Positions 1-7,745 of a stretch of 64,000 nucleotides of DNA are shown one piece after another; position 1 is the first letter of the stretch; each line of letters opens with the position of its first letter. A program made the position numbers and the translations under genes. The notes under the pieces are model-generated. The model was not told where the DNA came from, made no database searches, and saw nothing but the letters and a program-made list of their open reading frames with translations. The stretch covers positions 372,001-436,000 of the forward strand of contig NZ_SJSK01000001.1 of assembly GCF_004331645.1 (NCBI RefSeq). Direction: 5' to 3'. This DNA is from Pedobacter frigiditerrae (GTDB lineage Bacteria > Bacteroidota > Bacteroidia > Sphingobacteriales > Sphingobacteriaceae).

Positions 1-671
1 TTAGCTGTAAAAACTTTATTAAATTCCCCGGCATAAACTAAGGTCCTTTTCACGTAACGTACACTTGCAATACCTTTTGAAGCCAAACCTGTTGCAATAT
101 CTCTAAAAGGTTTATTTGGACCAACTGTTTCATCCATATCGCCAGGGCCAGAACCATGAACCAAAACCACGACAGGGAAATTTGTCTTGTTTTTAGGTGT
201 GGTAATTATCGCTGCCAACTGGTGTCCAGGGGTTTGTAAATATACCGATTTTTCAGTGTACAAGGCAGTGTCTGCATAAGCAGGTTTAGTATAAGTCGCA
301 GCTTTTGGAGGCATAAATAAACCTACAATTTTCTCCTTCTTGTTAAACATTAAAACAAAATTTTGCTCTGCTTTCTCAAATTTACCCTCTACGGTAACCG
401 CATAAAAATCTCCTTGAACTTTACTAGAGATCGCATCTAAGATTTCGGGCTTGCCTAAGTTGGTGGTAATATTATCCCAAAGTTTTTTTAAGTTATCTGG
501 TGTAATTTTTGCTTGTTCGGCTTCATCAAAAAATAGATGTGCGGTGTCATATTTTGCTTCGGCCATATAAATAAAAAACGAATTAGTTTTGTTAAATAAG
601 CTAATTACGTTTTGTGAAAATCCAATGGTGCTAACTAAAAGCAGGGCAATTACTAAAAAGGCTTTCTTCAT
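1..671 (-). CDS. Alpha/beta hydrolase with N-terminal DUF3887-like domain (partial)
   Basis: The reading frame starts at the ATG at 671 and runs leftwards off the window edge, so only about 223 N-terminal residues are seen. It begins with a secretion signal (MKKAFLVIALLLVSTIGFSQ), so the product is exported. Residues 25-120 look like the DUF3887 domain that often precedes secreted hydrolases. The segment VVVLVHGSGPGDMDET is the oxyanion-hole HG motif of an alpha/beta hydrolase. The nucleophile elbow and the catalytic Asp and His lie outside the window. Substrate is unknown; an esterase or peptidase role is a family inference. A TAACTTTG promoter element lies 32 bases upstream. Confidence 0.8.
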   Translation of the reverse strand, partial: MKKAFLVIALLLVSTIGFSQNVISLFNKTNSFFIYMAEAKYDTAHLFFDEAEQAKITPDNLKKLWDNITTNLGKPEILDAISSKVQGDFYAVTVEGKFEKAEQNFVLMFNKKEKIVGLFMPPKAATYTKPAYADTALYTEKSVYLQTPGHQLAAIITTPKNKTNFPVVVLVHGSGPGDMDETVGPNKPFRDIATGLASKGIASVRYVKRTLVYAGEFNKVFTA

Positions 672-703
672 AAAATTTTATAATCATCGCATAAGATGAC
701 AAT

Positions 704-711
704 CAAAGTTA
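704..711 (-). promoter_or_regulatory. TAnnTTTG -7 element for the hydrolase gene
   Basis: The minus strand reads TAACTTTG, an exact match to the Bacteroidota -7 consensus, 32 bases before the ATG at 671. No clear -33 TTG was seen at the usual distance, so this is a motif call only. Confidence 0.45.
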
Positions 712-753
712 ATATTATTTAAACCGCTTTAATGTTAAAAATTGTGAAATAAA

Positions 754-784
754 AAGCGCCAATCAAACAATTTGATTGGCGCTT
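754..784 (-). terminator. Rho-independent terminator after osmC
   Basis: A perfect 14-bp stem (754-767 with 771-784) has a 3-base loop. It lies 20 bases past the osmC stop codon, and a T-rich run follows on the minus strand. It separates osmC from the downstream hydrolase gene. Confidence 0.85.
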
Positions 785-804
785 AATTATTAGGACAATA
801 TTGT

Positions 805-1221
805 TTATAACAACTCTGCTTCGATAGTAATTGGTGCATTCATTAATTTAGAGATTGGACAATTAGCTTTTGCATCTGCTACTAGTTCTTCAAACTTTTC
901 TTTTGACAAACCTTCTGCCTTTACTTTAACTTCTAAATGAATACCTACAATTTCTCCTTTTTCTGGATTTAAATCTACAGTTGCTTTAGTTGTAATGTCT
1001 TCTGGAGTGATATTTTCTGCTGAGATATTAAAGCTTAACTTCATGGTAAAGCAGCCCGAATGTGCTGCAGCAATTAACTCCTCAGGGTTTGTACCCACAC
1101 CTTCTTCAAAACGACTTTTGAAAGAATATTGTGTATTACTTAATGTTCCACTTTGTGTGGTCAATGTTCCTTTTCCATCTTTTCCGGTGCCATTCCAAAC
1201 GGCAGTTGCGTTTCTTTTCAT
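805..1221 (-). CDS. osmC: OsmC/Ohr family peroxiredoxin
   Basis: The 138-residue protein has the full OsmC-type length. It carries the two redox cysteines of the family, Cys57 in HSGCFTM and Cys121 in NCPISK, plus the SRFEEG segment (Arg37) that supplies the arginine near the peroxidatic cysteine. OsmC proteins reduce organic hydroperoxides in the cytoplasm and work as homodimers. The segment GTNPEELIAAAHSGC is typical of the OsmC rather than the Ohr subgroup. The gene stands alone with its own terminator and is divergent from the receiver-domain gene. Confident at family level; the preferred peroxide cannot be told. Confidence 0.93.
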   Translation of the reverse strand: MKRNATAVWNGTGKDGKGTLTTQSGTLSNTQYSFKSRFEEGVGTNPEELIAAAHSGCFTMKLSFNISAENITPEDITTKATVDLNPEKGEIVGIHLEVKVKAEGLSKEKFEELVADAKANCPISKLMNAPITIEAELL

Positions 1222-1344
1222 ATCAAATTCTTTTTTTAGTAAAATATAAACTAAGGCAATTTTTTTATTGCCTTAAAAATCTAAGGATAAATTTACAGCT
1301 TTAAATTGACAAATAATTTTTGCAAAAGTTATCATTGCATTAAA

Positions 1345-1352
1345 TATATTTG
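1345..1352 (+). promoter_or_regulatory. TAnnTTTG -7 element for the receiver-domain gene
   Basis: TATATTTG matches the consensus, with a TTG at 1320-1322 about 22 bases upstream. It lies downstream of the first possible start (TTG 1306) and 19 bases before TTG 1372. This favours TTG 1372 as the real start. Confidence 0.55.
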
Positions 1353-1371
1353 TGTTACAAAAATCATCACT

Positions 1372-1764
1372 TTGGCAAACAAATCTAAGTACAAAAACAT
1401 ATTAGTTATAGAAGATAATCACGCTATTCTAGATGTGATTACTTTGGTATTGCAAAGCGAAGCCTATAAGGTTTCAGGCTTAAATAAAAGTGTTGACATG
1501 ATGGAACATATCGATTCCTTTAAACCAGACTTATTGATTTTAGACATCATGTTACCCGATGGTGATGGTCGCGAATTGTTAGGACAATTACGTAATAACG
1601 AAAAAACAGCTCACATCCCTGTTTTAATGATTTCTGCAAAATACACCACAGCAACTTTTCAACAAAACACAGAACATAAGCCTAACGGATTTTTAGCTAA
1701 GCCTTTTGACATAGATGATTTGCTAGATAAAATCGAAGGTATCCTTGCCGGAAAGAACTTCTAA
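1372..1764 (+). CDS. Single-domain response regulator (receiver only)
   Basis: This is a stand-alone receiver domain of about 130 residues. It has the acidic pair (Glu14, Asp15 in VIEDN), the phospho-acceptor Asp58 in LILDIMLPDGDG, Ser88 and the invariant Lys110 in LAKPF. There is no output domain, so it probably acts by protein-protein contact or as a phosphate shuttle. No ATG lies before the domain. The frame could open at TTG 1306 or TTG 1372; the promoter element at 1345-1352 and the normal length of the domain favour 1372. No histidine kinase is adjacent, so its partner must be encoded elsewhere. Confidence 0.85.
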   Translation: MANKSKYKNILVIEDNHAILDVITLVLQSEAYKVSGLNKSVDMMEHIDSFKPDLLILDIMLPDGDGRELLGQLRNNEKTAHIPVLMISAKYTTATFQQNTEHKPNGFLAKPFDIDDLLDKIEGILAGKNF

Positions 1765-1797
1765 ATTTTTGCATACATTTATGCAAATCCAAAGGTG

Positions 1798-2268
1798 ATG
1801 ATAGATAATGAACAACTAATCCATAATTTTTACACTAGTTTTAAAAATAAGGATTACAAGGGAATGCAAGCTAGTTACGCAGACAATGCAATTTTTAGCG
1901 ATGCTGTTTTTAAAAATCTCAACTCCGAGCAAGTAAAAGCAATGTGGGAAATGCTAGTTGTCAAGGGCAAGGATATGAGGCTTGAATTTAGTAGAATTAC
2001 CGCTAATGAAAATTCTGTAACTGCCCACTGGGATGCTTATTATACCTTCTCTGCCACTGGCAAAAAGGTTGTTAATAAAATTGATGCTATTTTTGAAATT
2101 GAAAACGGAAAAATAATTAAACATACGGACAGTTTCAATTTCCATACTTGGTCTACCCAAGCTTTGGGAATTAAAGGTTTTCTTTTAGGATGGACACCCT
2201 TTTTAAGAAAGAAAGTTGCTGCACAAGCAATGAAAAACCTAGCTAGCTTTATGAAGACCAAATATTAG
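1798..2268 (+). CDS. NTF2-like / SnoaL-fold protein
   Basis: About 156 residues with the layout of a nuclear transport factor 2-like fold: an N-terminal helix (FYTSFKNKDYKGM), the A-x-Y-A-D-N-A-I-F segment common in SnoaL-like proteins, then strands ending in EIENGKIIKHTDSFNFHTW. Such proteins form cone-shaped dimers and are often small-molecule isomerases or hydrolases, but the function is not known here. The frame opens with GTG at 1795 directly followed by ATG at 1798; I take the ATG. It follows the receiver gene by about 33 bases and may share its transcript. No signal peptide. Confidence 0.8.
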   Translation: MIDNEQLIHNFYTSFKNKDYKGMQASYADNAIFSDAVFKNLNSEQVKAMWEMLVVKGKDMRLEFSRITANENSVTAHWDAYYTFSATGKKVVNKIDAIFEIENGKIIKHTDSFNFHTWSTQALGIKGFLLGWTPFLRKKVAAQAMKNLASFMKTKY

Positions 2269-2856
2269 TGATTTTGCTTTCACCAAATTTTAAAATGCTA
2301 AATGAGCTGAAAGAATCCCTTTCTCCATTGCTAATCATTAACAACACCTCAAAAGGAATTACATTTAAAATCTGTAAACTAATTTTGATAGCCATTCTCT
2401 ACTAAAGCAACCATAGTTTAACAATAACTTAATAACTTGTGCAGTTCTTTAATGGCACAAATGACCTTAGTCTAAAGTTGATTCGTTCGAGGTAAGTCCA
2501 TAGTAGGTCCATATATAGTCCATAGTAAGTCCATATTTTCTAATTAAAAGTCGGACTTAATACAGACGTTAAATGGTTTTATAATGAAGGTTTATCGAAG
2601 GAGTATTACCTTTAGGTTAAATGATGCCCGGTAGAACCTACTGAAGATGCTATGGTCGTGACATTATGTCAAATGATAAGAAAAAAGGAAGGACACGGGA
2701 CAAAATCAAGTTAATGTCCCTAAAGAGTATTTTAGTGAGTGTAAATAATCATTTTGCTGGGACCACAACCTTTGTAAATGACTCCTCAAATTCAGCAAGG
2801 ACAAATCTAATTTATAAAAATCAAGCGATTTTCTTAATCATCTTAATCCCTTAATG
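2269..2856. other. Gene-free stretch with structured repeats
   Basis: I see no convincing gene in these 588 bases. Visible structures are an inverted repeat TTGTGC/GCACAA at 2437-2442 and 2455-2460, four phased GTCCATA heptamers at 2496-2535, an inverted partner GGACTTA at 2553-2559, and a short palindrome at 2660-2670. A 62-codon frame at 2666-2854 has low-complexity, unrecognisable content and is probably chance. It may be a long regulatory region, a small RNA locus or the relic of an element. Confidence 0.5.
2496..2535 (+). repeat. Four GTCCATA heptamers at an exact 11-bp period
   Basis: GTCCATA begins at 2496, 2507, 2518 and 2529, exactly 11 bases apart, so all copies face the same side of the DNA helix. 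A longer unit, TAAGTCC, occurs at 2493 and 2526, and its inverse GGACTTA lies at 2553-2559. This looks like a multi-site protein-binding array, not a coding or CRISPR repeat. Confidence 0.8.
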
Positions 2857-4398
2857 TTAAAGCCCTTTGCCTAATTGTCCAATAATGGTTTTAATACCTA
2901 ATTTTTGTTGTTCACCACTTTGCATATCTTTTAAAGTTAGCAAGCCACTTTCCATTTCATCACCACCGATTAAAATCACATAAGGAATATTCTTGTCATG
3001 TGCATAGCTCATTTGCTTCTTAAGCTTTGCTGATGATGGGTATAACTCTGCTGAAATATTTGCTGTTCTTAATTGTTGCAAGATAGGCAAAGCATAAAGC
3101 TCTGCTGCTTCATCAAAATTACTAATTAACACTTTTGTGCCTTGTGCTGCAGAAGCAGGAAATAAGTTTAACTCTTCTAAAACATCATAAATTCTATCTG
3201 CACCAAAAGAAATCCCAACACCCGTTAAGTCTTTTAACCCAAACATCCCTGTTAAATCGTCATAACGACCGCCTCCACCAATACTTCCCATGGTAACTTC
3301 ATTAGTTTTAACCTCAAAGATACAGCCAGTGTAGTAGTTTAAACCGCGAGCTAAAGTGATATCCAATTCGATAGTAGTTGCGAGTTCTGAGTTGTCGGAT
3401 GTCAACTTTGAAACATAATCAAAAACTTTTTCAATTTCCTCAATACCCTTCAATCCAATTTTAGATCTAGTCCCAAAAATAAGTCTTAGATTATCTAACT
3501 TTTTACCAATTGTAAATCCTGTTTGGTCTGCAATAAGAAATGAAAGTACTTCTACAGCTTCCAATTCAGAAAACCCTGTCTTTATTAATTCATCAGTAAC
3601 ACCTATATTCCCTATTTTATCTAGTTTATCGAGAGCGATGGTCATCTCCATAAATTTATCTGTCTGACCAATGGTTTCTGCTATACCATATAAAATTTTG
3701 CGGTTATTGATTTTAATATTAAAATCTTTTAAGCCTAATTTGCTTAATGCTTCGTGATAAATTAAAATAAATTCTGCCTCATTTAATAAAGATGGGGAAC
3801 CAACCACATCGGCATCACATTGGTAAAACTCTCTATAACGTCCTTTTTGTGGCCTATCTGCCCTCCAAACTGGCTGAACTTGGAAACGCTTGAAAGGAAA
3901 AGAAATCTCGCTTTGGTGCATCACCACGTAACGAGCAAACGGAACAGTTAAATCGTATCTAAGCGCCTTTTCAGAAATATTTTTAGCTAAAGTAGATGAT
4001 AATTTCTCTAAATACCTTGGTATATTTTTAACTGTATTTAAAAATTGTCGTTCATCGAGGTTCTCGGGCATAAAACCAGAGGAATCTTCAAATTTCTTTA
4101 AAAGATATAGTGCTGTTTCAGCATTAAACTTAATCCACTCTTCGCCTAATTTATATCTAAAATCCAAATCACTTAAATAGTTTCCACTATTTAAAATCTT
4201 AAAAATCAGTTTATCACCTTCATCTCCATACTTACCAGTTAAGGTTTGCAAGTTTTCCATGCTTGGCGTTTGTATTTCTGCATAGCCATATTTTTTGAAA
4301 ACCGTTTTAATGGTATCGAAAATATAATTACGTTTCACCATTTCTTGCGGCGAAAAATCTCTTGTTCCTTTTGGTAAGCTTGGCTTGGTAATAGACAT
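2857..4398 (-). CDS. hisS: Histidine--tRNA ligase
   Basis: This class II aminoacyl-tRNA synthetase charges tRNA-His. Visible are motif 1 with PSLPKGTRDFSPQE, the RYDLTVPFARY stretch (equivalent to the RPEGT region), motif 2 (RADRPQKGRYREFYQCDAD), the histidine-binding LARGLNYYTG, motif 3 (GISFGADRIYDVL) and a C-terminal anticodon-binding domain. From ATG 4398 it has 513 residues, longer than the usual 420-460. The excess is an insertion of roughly 65 residues at 73-140, between KLIFKILNSG and SEKALRYDLT. The frame can be extended upstream only with a TTG. A TACTTTTG element ending 4 bases before the ATG fixes the start and suggests a leaderless message. Confidence 0.96.
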   Translation of the reverse strand: MSITKPSLPKGTRDFSPQEMVKRNYIFDTIKTVFKKYGYAEIQTPSMENLQTLTGKYGDEGDKLIFKILNSGNYLSDLDFRYKLGEEWIKFNAETALYLLKKFEDSSGFMPENLDERQFLNTVKNIPRYLEKLSSTLAKNISEKALRYDLTVPFARYVVMHQSEISFPFKRFQVQPVWRADRPQKGRYREFYQCDADVVGSPSLLNEAEFILIYHEALSKLGLKDFNIKINNRKILYGIAETIGQTDKFMEMTIALDKLDKIGNIGVTDELIKTGFSELEAVEVLSFLIADQTGFTIGKKLDNLRLIFGTRSKIGLKGIEEIEKVFDYVSKLTSDNSELATTIELDITLARGLNYYTGCIFEVKTNEVTMGSIGGGGRYDDLTGMFGLKDLTGVGISFGADRIYDVLEELNLFPASAAQGTKVLISNFDEAAELYALPILQQLRTANISAELYPSSAKLKKQMSYAHDKNIPYVILIGGDEMESGLLTLKDMQSGEQQKLGIKTIIGQLGKGL

Positions 4399-4402
4399 GG
4401 CG

Positions 4403-4410
4403 CAAAAGTA
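4403..4410 (-). promoter_or_regulatory. TAnnTTTG -7 element of hisS, leaderless arrangement
   Basis: The minus strand reads TACTTTTG followed by 4 bases and then the ATG. A TTG on the minus strand lies 17 bases upstream (4428-4430). Transcription would begin at or next to the A of the start codon. Confidence 0.6.
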
Positions 4411-4413
4411 CAA

Positions 4414-4729
4414 AAAAGATTAAAGAGCAAGGAACAAGGATTTAATATTGGTTCAGAAGCGCAAATTGCTGCGGCTAACTAAGACCAGTCCTGTCATCCC
4501 TGCTTGTCCAGCAGGCAGGCGTTTTACTTCGTTCGCTCCTGTCGGGGCTATGAACTTAGGTTTGTGTAAGGAAACCCCTCATAGTTGCTCCAAAGGAGTT
4601 CCTATGGAACAAAGACTTGCATAAAATAAACCCAATTGTCTTGGAAATTTATCAATATTAGTCTGAGCCCTGTCGAAGACCAATTGAAAGATTGAAACAA
4701 AAAGCCCCAAAGGGGTGCCTTCCCAAATT
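4414..4729. repeat. Intergenic repeat cluster between DUF418 gene and hisS
   Basis: There is no gene here. It holds a CCTGC...GCAGG hairpin element (4499-4519), a CTCCAAAGGAG palindrome near 4590, a copy of the GTCTGAGC...GTCGAAGAC element (4661-4680) and a CCCCAAAGGGG palindrome near 4704. These resemble dispersed extragenic repeats, and related copies occur elsewhere in the window. Confidence 0.6.
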
Positions 4730-5893
4730 CTAAACCTTTCTCAACGGCAATCTTTTCCTATAACTCAATTGTCGCCATATCCATTCAACTGGGCCATAAT
4801 TATATTTAGACAACCACCATTTACTGAAATAGACTTGCAAAGTATATACAAGGAGAGCTAGCAATAAATAAAACCAAATTGGCATCGTATTCCAAACACC
4901 AAACCCAAAACCAGAGAAAATAAATAATCCAATTAGGTTTTGTGTCATGTAATTAGTTAAGGTCATTTTACCCATCACCTCTAAACTTGCAAAAAAGCCT
5001 TTAAGCTTTCCCGTTACATATAACCAGCAAATTGCGCTTGCAATAAATAGCATTGAGCTTAAAATTAACCAATACCCAAGTTTATAATGTTTAAGAAAAT
5101 CCCATTTAAAATATTTAACTAGTTGAAAGAATATGGTTAAAAAAATCGCTACAGCCAACGAAATCCAGAATGCTCTTTTGATGTATTTCAATTTACTATT
5201 TAAATTATTAAAGAAATTGATCTTATACAAGCTAAATCCCCATAAGAAGCAGCAAAACATCACTACGTGAACTGTATACAAATAGGGTTTACTTATCATT
5301 TCTGCAAAATAGGTTCCCTTTAAACCAAACCACAAAACATTTAATAAGTTATGGCTTCTATATAAGGGAAATAGCTTTACAAACACATTCTGACTGTCAT
5401 TAGACAAGGTATTTACATATGCAGATATCGCCGGAATAGCAAGCAATAAAACAATACTGGTAATGAAAGCTGTTTTTGCAGAACTTCGATAAAAGAGCAA
5501 TAATATTAAACCTAATATGGCGTAGTCCTTTAAAATATCTCCAAAGAATAGGGCGCTGTTTATAAATGCCAAAACCAATAACCAGAACATCCGTCCTGCG
5601 AAAAAGCCATAAGCATTATGCCCTTTCTCTTTCACATTATTCATTAATACAGCGAAACCATAACCAAATAACAGACTTAATAAAGTCCAATATTTTGCAG
5701 CAAAAACAATACTTGTAAAATACATTAACACATTTGTTAATGTATCTGGCTTAAAGGTTTCCCAATTTCTACCTAAAGTGAAAAAATCAAAATAGTTCAT
5801 TAAAACCACACCCAAAAGTGCCCAACCTCTCAATACATCTACAATTATGGTTCTTTGATTTTGCTGAATTGGCTGGTTTAGGGACGCTTCCAT
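4730..5893 (-). CDS. DUF418 family multi-pass membrane protein
   Basis: The 387-residue, very hydrophobic protein has about ten membrane segments and no cleaved signal. It opens with the family signature (IIVDVLRGWALLGVVLMNYFD), and its C-terminal half, from LGKMTLTNYMTQNLIG onwards, is the DUF418 domain. The overall shape recalls acyltransferase-3-like membrane proteins; the relatives include E. coli YeiB. Function is unknown, and a transport or acyl-transfer role is only suggested by the fold. It is a single gene flanked by repeat-rich spacers, on the same strand as hisS and the pdh genes but too distant to be called an operon. Confidence 0.87.
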   Translation of the reverse strand: MEASLNQPIQQNQRTIIVDVLRGWALLGVVLMNYFDFFTLGRNWETFKPDTLTNVLMYFTSIVFAAKYWTLLSLLFGYGFAVLMNNVKEKGHNAYGFFAGRMFWLLVLAFINSALFFGDILKDYAILGLILLLFYRSSAKTAFITSIVLLLAIPAISAYVNTLSNDSQNVFVKLFPLYRSHNLLNVLWFGLKGTYFAEMISKPYLYTVHVVMFCCFLWGFSLYKINFFNNLNSKLKYIKRAFWISLAVAIFLTIFFQLVKYFKWDFLKHYKLGYWLILSSMLFIASAICWLYVTGKLKGFFASLEVMGKMTLTNYMTQNLIGLFIFSGFGFGVWNTMPIWFYLLLALLVYTLQVYFSKWWLSKYNYGPVEWIWRQLSYRKRLPLRKV

Positions 5894-5960
5894 TTGAGGG
5901 TTAATTTAGTTTAACTAAAGGTATATTATTTTTAATAAATTGACAATCAGCACAAACTAA

Positions 5961-5987
5961 AAAAGCTACCCTTTTGAGGTAGCTTTT
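5961..5987 (-). terminator. Terminator after pdhC
   Basis: A 10-bp perfect stem (5961-5970 with 5978-5987) with a 7-base loop is followed on the minus strand by a run of six T. It lies about 75 bases past the pdhC stop. Confidence 0.75.
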
Positions 5988-6001
5988 AAGTTTTATTTCC
6001 G

Positions 6002-6053
6002 AGATCCTTCGACAAGATACCGATGTAAATCGGCACAAGTCAGGATGACAAAT
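6002..6053. repeat. Dispersed CTTCGAC...CAGGATGACA element
   Basis: The stretch has the core CCTTCGAC and, further on, GTCAGGATGACA around an internal CCGAT/ATCGG hairpin. It belongs to the same intergenic family as the copies at 4661, 12290 and 36478. It lies between the pdhC stop and its terminator. Confidence 0.55.
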
Positions 6054-6060
6054 TTATAGA

Positions 6061-7716
6061 CTATGCTAATAATCTAATTGGTTCTTCTAATAATCCTTTT
6101 AAGGTTTGTAAGAATTGTGCTCCGGTAGAACCATCAACCACTCGGTGATCGCAACCTAAAGTTAACTTCATTACGTTACCAGGAACTACAGCTCCATTTT
6201 TAACTACCGGTACAGCTTGGATAGCACCTACAGACAAGATGGCTCCATCAGGAGAGTTAATGATTGATGTAAATTCATCAATACCAAACATACCTAGGTT
6301 AGAAACCGTGAAAGTACTTCCTTCCCAATCTGCTGGTTGTAGTTTTTTAGCTTTTGCTTTAGCGCCAAAATCTTTCACTTCAGCAGAAATGTGAGATAAT
6401 GATTTACCATCAGCAAAACGAACAACTGGCACTAATAAGCCGTCTTCAACAGCCATTGCAACACCAATGTTAGTATGCTCATTGAAACGGATTTTATCTC
6501 CACCCCATGATGAATTAACAGCTGGATGTTTTTTCAATGCAACCGCTACCGCTTTAATTACGATATCGTTGAAGGAAACCTTAACTGGTGCAACTGCATT
6601 GATTGCAGTACGGGCAGTCATTGCGTTATCCATATCAATACTAACAGTTAAGTAGAAATGTGGTGCAGTAAATAGACTTTCTGCTAAACGTTTTGCAATT
6701 ACCTTACGCATTTGCGAAACTGGTTGCTCAGTAAATTTAACTTCGCCAACGTATGTTGGAATTACTGGAGCTACTGCTACTTTCGCGCTTTCGGACTTCT
6801 GACTATCTGCTTGAGGTGCAGCTGAAGGCTTAAAGTTTTCTATATCTTTTTTAATGATACGGCCACCCTCTGCACTACCAGCAACTTGTGCTAAATCAAT
6901 TCCTTTATCTTTTGCAATTTTCTTAGCCAAAGGCGATGCAATGATACGACCACCATTTGAGCTTGTTGTTGCCGGAGCTTCTTCTTTTGCAGGAGCAGAT
7001 TCAGTTTTAGTTTCTTTTACAGGAGCATCAGCACTTTTATCGGCTGTAGGTTTTGCAGGAGCATCGCCATTTGCTAAAATAGATGAAATATCCGTTCCTT
7101 CTGGACCAACAATAGCGATGATACCGTTTACTTTTGCAGCTTCACCTTTATTAACACCAACGTGTAATAAAGTTCCTGTTGCATAACCCATCACTTCCAT
7201 AGTAGCCTTATCGGTTTCTACATCAGCTAAAATGTCATCATCTTTAACTTTATCACCAACTTTTTTATGCCATTCGGCTATAACGCCTTCAGTCATTGTA
7301 TCACTTAGTAATGGCATACGAATTACCGTTACACCTTTTTTACTTAATTCTTCTTCACTTAAACCACCACCTTGAGCAGGAGCTTCAGTTTTTGCTTCTT
7401 CCTTAGGAGCTTCTTCTTTCGGACTTTCGGTCTTCTGACTTCCCGACTCAGCCTCCAAAGCAGCTTTATAATCTTCGCCTTCTTTACCAATAACGGCAAT
7501 TACAGCATCAACCGGAACAGCTTTACCTTCTTCAACGCCAACAAATAATAACGTTCCATCCCAGTAAGATTCTAAATCCATCGTAGCTTTATCAGTTTCT
7601 ACTTCGGCTAAAACATCACCGCTTTTAACTTTATCGCCCACTTTTTTATGCCACTTTGCCATTACCCCTTCGGTCATGGTATCGCTCATTTTGGGCATTT
7701 TTACTATATCAGCCAT
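6061..7716 (-). CDS. pdhC: Pyruvate dehydrogenase E2 (dihydrolipoamide acetyltransferase)
   Basis: The 551-residue E2 core of the pyruvate dehydrogenase complex transfers the acetyl group from lipoamide to CoA. Two tandem lipoyl domains are seen, with lipoylated lysines at Lys43 and Lys170, each in the motif ETDKATM. An E3/E1-binding domain follows at about 257-292 (ASPLAKKIAKDKGIDL). The catalytic domain ends in DHRVVDG, with His524 and Asp528. Ala/Pro/Glu/Lys-rich linkers separate the domains; they contain short SQKTES- and SQKSES-like repeats. The gene lies 29 bases after pdhA and is co-transcribed with it. The E1-beta gene is not in this window. Confidence 0.96.
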   Translation of the reverse strand: MADIVKMPKMSDTMTEGVMAKWHKKVGDKVKSGDVLAEVETDKATMDLESYWDGTLLFVGVEEGKAVPVDAVIAVIGKEGEDYKAALEAESGSQKTESPKEEAPKEEAKTEAPAQGGGLSEEELSKKGVTVIRMPLLSDTMTEGVIAEWHKKVGDKVKDDDILADVETDKATMEVMGYATGTLLHVGVNKGEAAKVNGIIAIVGPEGTDISSILANGDAPAKPTADKSADAPVKETKTESAPAKEEAPATTSSNGGRIIASPLAKKIAKDKGIDLAQVAGSAEGGRIIKKDIENFKPSAAPQADSQKSESAKVAVAPVIPTYVGEVKFTEQPVSQMRKVIAKRLAESLFTAPHFYLTVSIDMDNAMTARTAINAVAPVKVSFNDIVIKAVAVALKKHPAVNSSWGGDKIRFNEHTNIGVAMAVEDGLLVPVVRFADGKSLSHISAEVKDFGAKAKAKKLQPADWEGSTFTVSNLGMFGIDEFTSIINSPDGAILSVGAIQAVPVVKNGAVVPGNVMKLTLGCDHRVVDGSTGAQFLQTLKGLLEEPIRLLA

Positions 7717-7745
7717 TTATATATATCTATTGAAATGCGTTCTTA

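Noticed and set aside
1306..1371. N-terminal extension of the receiver protein from TTG 1306
   Set aside because: The best promoter element (1345-1352) lies inside it, and the receiver fold is complete without it.
2496..2535. Possible CRISPR array
   Set aside because: The repeats are 7 bases with 4-base spacers, far too short, and no cas gene is present.
2666..2854. 62-codon frame on the plus strand in the gene-free region
   Set aside because: Composition is low-complexity and unlike neighbouring genes, no promoter or recognisable domain is seen, and it ends just short of the hisS stop.
6854..7186. 110-codon plus-strand frame opposite pdhC
   Set aside because: It is the antisense shadow of the Ala/Pro/Lys-rich E2 linker and the lipoyl domain, with no independent signals.
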